Shown: positions 61,789-64,000 of the stretch, piece by piece | Layout: every line of letters starts with the position of its first letter | Numbering within the stretch: position 1 is the stretch's first letter | Origin: Lysobacter ciconiae | Lineage (GTDB): Bacteria; Pseudomonadota; Gammaproteobacteria; Xanthomonadales; Xanthomonadaceae | DNA: 64,000 bases | Assembly (NCBI RefSeq): GCF_015209725.1 | Contig: NZ_CP063656.1 | Span: 2,215,001-2,279,000, forward strand | Reading direction: 5' to 3' | Notes under the pieces: model-generated | Seen by the model: the letters and a program-made list of their open reading frames with translations, nothing else | What the model was told of the DNA's origin: nothing | The model's database searches: none | Made by a program: the position numbers and the translations under genes

Positions 61789-62826
61789 TCAATCGAACAG
61801 CCGCTTGTCCTTGGCGTATTCGCGGGCCTGCGGACGCAGGATCAGCCCGCGTTTCACCAGGTCCTGCAGATGCTGGTCAAGGGTCATCATGCCGCTGTTC
61901 TGGCCGGTCTGGATGGCCGAATACATCTGCGCGACCTTGTCCTCGCGGATCAGGTTGCGGATCGCTGGCGTGCCGACCATGATTTCCCACGCCGCGGTGC
62001 GACCGCCGCCGACCTTCTTCAGCAGCGCCTGGCTGATCACCGCACGCAGCGACTCGGACAGCATGGAGCGCACCATCGGCTTCTCGCCGGCGGGGAACAC
62101 GTCGATGATGCGGTCGATGGTCTTGGCCGCCGAGCTGGTATGCACCGTGGCGAACACCAAGTGTCCCGTTTCCGCGGCGGTCAGTGCCAGGCGGATGGTT
62201 TCCAGATCGCGCAGCTCGCCGACCAGAATGTAGTCGGGGTCCTCACGCAGCGCCGAGCGCAGCGCCTCGTTGAAGCCGTGCGTGTCGCGATGGACCTCGC
62301 GCTGGTTGATCAGGCACTTCTGCGAGGTGTGCACGAACTCGATCGGGTCTTCCACCGACAGGATGTGCCCGTACTCGGGCTTGTTGATGTGGTCGATCAT
62401 CGCCGCCAGCGTGGTCGACTTGCCCGAGCCGGTCGGGCCGGTGACCAGGATCAGGCCCTGCGGCTGGTCGATCAGGTCTTTGAAGATCCGCGGCGTGGCC
62501 AGGTCCTCAAGCGTCAACACCTCGGAGGGAATGGTGCGGAATACCGCGCCGGCGCCGCGGTTCTGGTTGAACGCGTTGACACGGAAGCGGGCCAGGCCGG
62601 GAATCTCGAACGAGAAGTCGGTTTCCAGGAACTCCTCGAAGTCCCGGCGCTGCTTGTCCGACATGATGTCGTACACCAGCGCGTGGACCGTCTTGTGGTC
62701 CAGCGCCGGGATGTTGATCCGGCGGACATCGCCGTCCACGCGGATCATCGGCGGCATGCCGGCCGACAGGTGCAGATCGGATGCCTTGTTCTTGACTGAA
62801 AACGCCAGCAGCTCGGCGATATCCAT
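61789..62826 (-). CDS. pilT: Type IV pilus retraction ATPase PilT
   Basis: PilT is the hexameric ATPase powering pilus retraction. The 345-aa chain shows MDIAELLAFSVKNKASDLHL and SAGMPPMIRVDGD. Walker A is GPTGSGKS (130-137). HILSVEDPIEFVHTSQKCLI and Walker B DPDYILVGELRDLETIRLAL follow, with the His box ETGHLVFATVHTSSAAKTID. The AIRNLIREDK motif near the C-terminus is the PilT retraction signature. A good ribosome binding site (AGGGG) lies upstream. It is the first gene of a pilT-pilU unit divergent from proC. Confidence 0.97.
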   Translation of the reverse strand: MDIAELLAFSVKNKASDLHLSAGMPPMIRVDGDVRRINIPALDHKTVHALVYDIMSDKQRRDFEEFLETDFSFEIPGLARFRVNAFNQNRGAGAVFRTIPSEVLTLEDLATPRIFKDLIDQPQGLILVTGPTGSGKSTTLAAMIDHINKPEYGHILSVEDPIEFVHTSQKCLINQREVHRDTHGFNEALRSALREDPDYILVGELRDLETIRLALTAAETGHLVFATVHTSSAAKTIDRIIDVFPAGEKPMVRSMLSESLRAVISQALLKKVGGGRTAAWEIMVGTPAIRNLIREDKVAQMYSAIQTGQNSGMMTLDQHLQDLVKRGLILRPQAREYAKDKRLFD

Positions 62827-63129
62827 GCATGTTCCCCTGAACCGCGGATTTGAACCGTTGATTTCGGAAATCCGCGCCCCGCTCCGCCCGCAGCCGCCGA
62901 CGGCGCGCAGGCAAATGGTGTTACGGATAGCCCCAGCCCGGAGTATAGCCCCGGACCGGTGCCGTCAATCCAGTACCCGATCACAGCCTTCGTCGTCCGC
63001 TGCGGGAGCACCTGGCGCGCTCCGGGACCCACGCGTCGGCCTGCGCGGGAGGCAGGCAGCGGCGCAGGCTCTTACACTGGGTGACCTGATGCCCTGGCAG
63101 GCCATCACCGCAAACCACAGGCAGGTTCC
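62827..63129. other. Intergenic region between divergent pilT and proC
   Basis: These 303 bp hold no convincing gene. On the minus strand TTGACG (62968-62963) and TATACT (62947-62942), 15 nt apart, could form a pilT promoter with a leader of about 110 nt. On the plus strand TACACT (63072-63077) could be a -10 for proC. In many relatives a PLP-homeostasis gene (yggS) lies between pilT and proC; its absence here is notable. No hairpin or repeat was recognised. Confidence 0.5.
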
Positions 63130-63981
63130 ATGAGCGATAGCACCCCCTCGACCTCCCCATCCGCCCCGATCGTCGCCTTCATCGGTGGCGGCAACATGGC
63201 GCGAAGCCTGATCGGCGGCATGATCACGCGCGGCGCCGACCCGACCCGCGTCCGCGTCGCTGATCCGGTGGCCGCCGTGCGCGAGGCGCTGTTCGCCGAC
63301 TTCGGCGTGCAGGTCTTCGCCAGCGCGACCGAGGCGGTCGACCAGGCCAGCGTGTGGGTGCTGGCGGTGAAGCCGCAGGTGATGCGCACCGTATGCGCCG
63401 AGGTGGTGGACATCGCGCGCAACGCCCGGCCGCTGGCGGTCTCCATCGCCGCCGGGCTGTCCAGCACGCAGCTCTCGACCTGGCTGGGCGGGGATGCGGC
63501 GGTGATCCGGGCGATGCCCAACACCCCTTCGCTGATCGGCGCAGGCATGACCGGCCTGTTCGCCAACGCGCAGGTCGACCCGACCCAGCGTGGGCAGGCC
63601 GAGCGCCTGTTGGACGCGGTCGGCCCGACGGTCTGGATCGAGGACGAGGCGCAGATGGATGCGGTGACGGCGGTATCGGGCAGCGGCCCGGCGTACGTGT
63701 TCCTGTTCGCCGAGGCGCTGCAGGCGGCCGGCATCCGCCAGGGCCTGTCGGCGGACACCGCGCGCCTGCTCGCCAACCAGACCCTGCTGGGCGCGAGCCG
63801 GATGCTCACCGAGCGCGACGAGCCAGCCGCGGAATTGCGCCGCAACGTGACCTCGCCTGGCGGGACCACCCACGCGGCGGTGGAGACGTTCGAGCAAGGT
63901 GGCCTGCGCGAGCTGGTCGACCGCGCCGTGGCCGCCGCCGCCGCGCGTGGCCGCGAACTGTCCGCCGCCAACGATGACTGA
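63130..63981 (+). CDS. proC: Pyrroline-5-carboxylate reductase
   Basis: ProC catalyses the last step of proline synthesis. The 283-aa protein has the NAD(P) Rossmann motif VAFIGGGNMARSLIGGMI. WVLAVKPQVMRTVCAEVVD, VIRAMPNTPSLIGAGMTGLF, AVSGSGPAYVFLFAEAL and the active-site signature LRRNVTSPGGTTHAAVETFE follow. The stop overlaps the start of a following frame (ATG at 63974). ATG at 63130 is the first with a plausible leader; a short Ser/Pro-rich N-terminus precedes the core. Identity is secure. Confidence 0.97.
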   Translation: MSDSTPSTSPSAPIVAFIGGGNMARSLIGGMITRGADPTRVRVADPVAAVREALFADFGVQVFASATEAVDQASVWVLAVKPQVMRTVCAEVVDIARNARPLAVSIAAGLSSTQLSTWLGGDAAVIRAMPNTPSLIGAGMTGLFANAQVDPTQRGQAERLLDAVGPTVWIEDEAQMDAVTAVSGSGPAYVFLFAEALQAAGIRQGLSADTARLLANQTLLGASRMLTERDEPAAELRRNVTSPGGTTHAAVETFEQGGLRELVDRAVAAAAARGRELSAANDD

Positions 63982-64000
63982 CACCGCGCCGCGGTCCCGA
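63974..64000 (+). CDS. Possible start of the next gene, cut by the window edge
   Basis: ATG at 63974 (MTDTAPRSR) overlaps the proC stop by 8 bp in the way seen elsewhere in this window. Only nine codons are available, so neither the gene nor its function can be confirmed. Confidence 0.35.

Overview
This 64 kb window is dense, GC-rich chromosomal DNA from a gammaproteobacterium. The best fit is the family Xanthomonadaceae (Lysobacter/Luteimonas type). That assignment is inferred from gene content: phoR-ppk-ppx beside an opgD/opgH pair, a ColRS-like two-component system, PilT/PilU, the glutamate/aspartate N-end-rule transferase Bpt, RlmJ and RlmKL, a Thx ribosomal protein and a yqgE-ruvX-pyrB operon. 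No 16S rRNA or tRNA gene was found. There are no insertion sequences, phage genes, CRISPR arrays or obvious islands. It reads as stable core genome with many single-gene transcription units.

Layout. 1-5 kb: phosphate sensing and polyphosphate turnover (phoR cut by the window edge, ppk, ppx), with stop/start overlaps. 5-8.6 kb: periplasmic glucan synthesis (opgD then opgH, minus strand). 8.7-16 kb: acetyltransferases, rlmJ, a CDF cation transporter, mfd and a small secreted protein. 16-20 kb: divergent histidine-catabolism genes hutF and hutI, a secreted M19 dipeptidase and bTHX. 20.7-24.5 kb: a zinc locus, with a MerC-like membrane protein and a ZnuD-like TonB receptor diverging from a shared Zur-box-like palindrome, and zur itself 3' of the receptor. 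24.5-31 kb: gltX, a ColRS-like pair, rlmKL and a small hydrolase. 31-39.3 kb: AmpD-like amidase, TesB, a DUF2007 membrane protein, a six-EF-hand protein, bpt with a nuclease-fold lipoprotein, purT and a predicted lipoprotein. 39.5-43.4 kb: an SPFH / ribbon-helix-helix / DUF4177 / hydrolase cluster behind tandem 8-bp palindromes, an M15 peptidase and DUF423. 43.5-49.5 kb: a membrane-anchored SRPBCC protein, a NarL/DesK-type two-component pair, and a GNAT gene fused translationally to minCDE. 49.5-56.8 kb: two HExxH metalloproteins, a Bcr-type MFS pump, and a tandem glycine riboswitch ahead of gcvP. 56.8-64 kb: yqgE-ruvX-pyrB divergent from tag, a META/DUF4377 lipoprotein, pilT-pilU and proC.

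Regulatory themes. Several genes have a -10-like hexamer ending 6-7 nt before the start codon, which suggests leaderless transcripts. The clearest case is the back-to-back yqgE/tag start pair. Operons are tightly coupled through ATGA or TTGA overlaps. A near-identical terminator hairpin is used at two distant sites. I see no defence, mobile or biosynthetic island. The most promising unexplained items are the SPFH/RHH module with its putative operator, the divergent zinc locus, and the leaderless start pattern.
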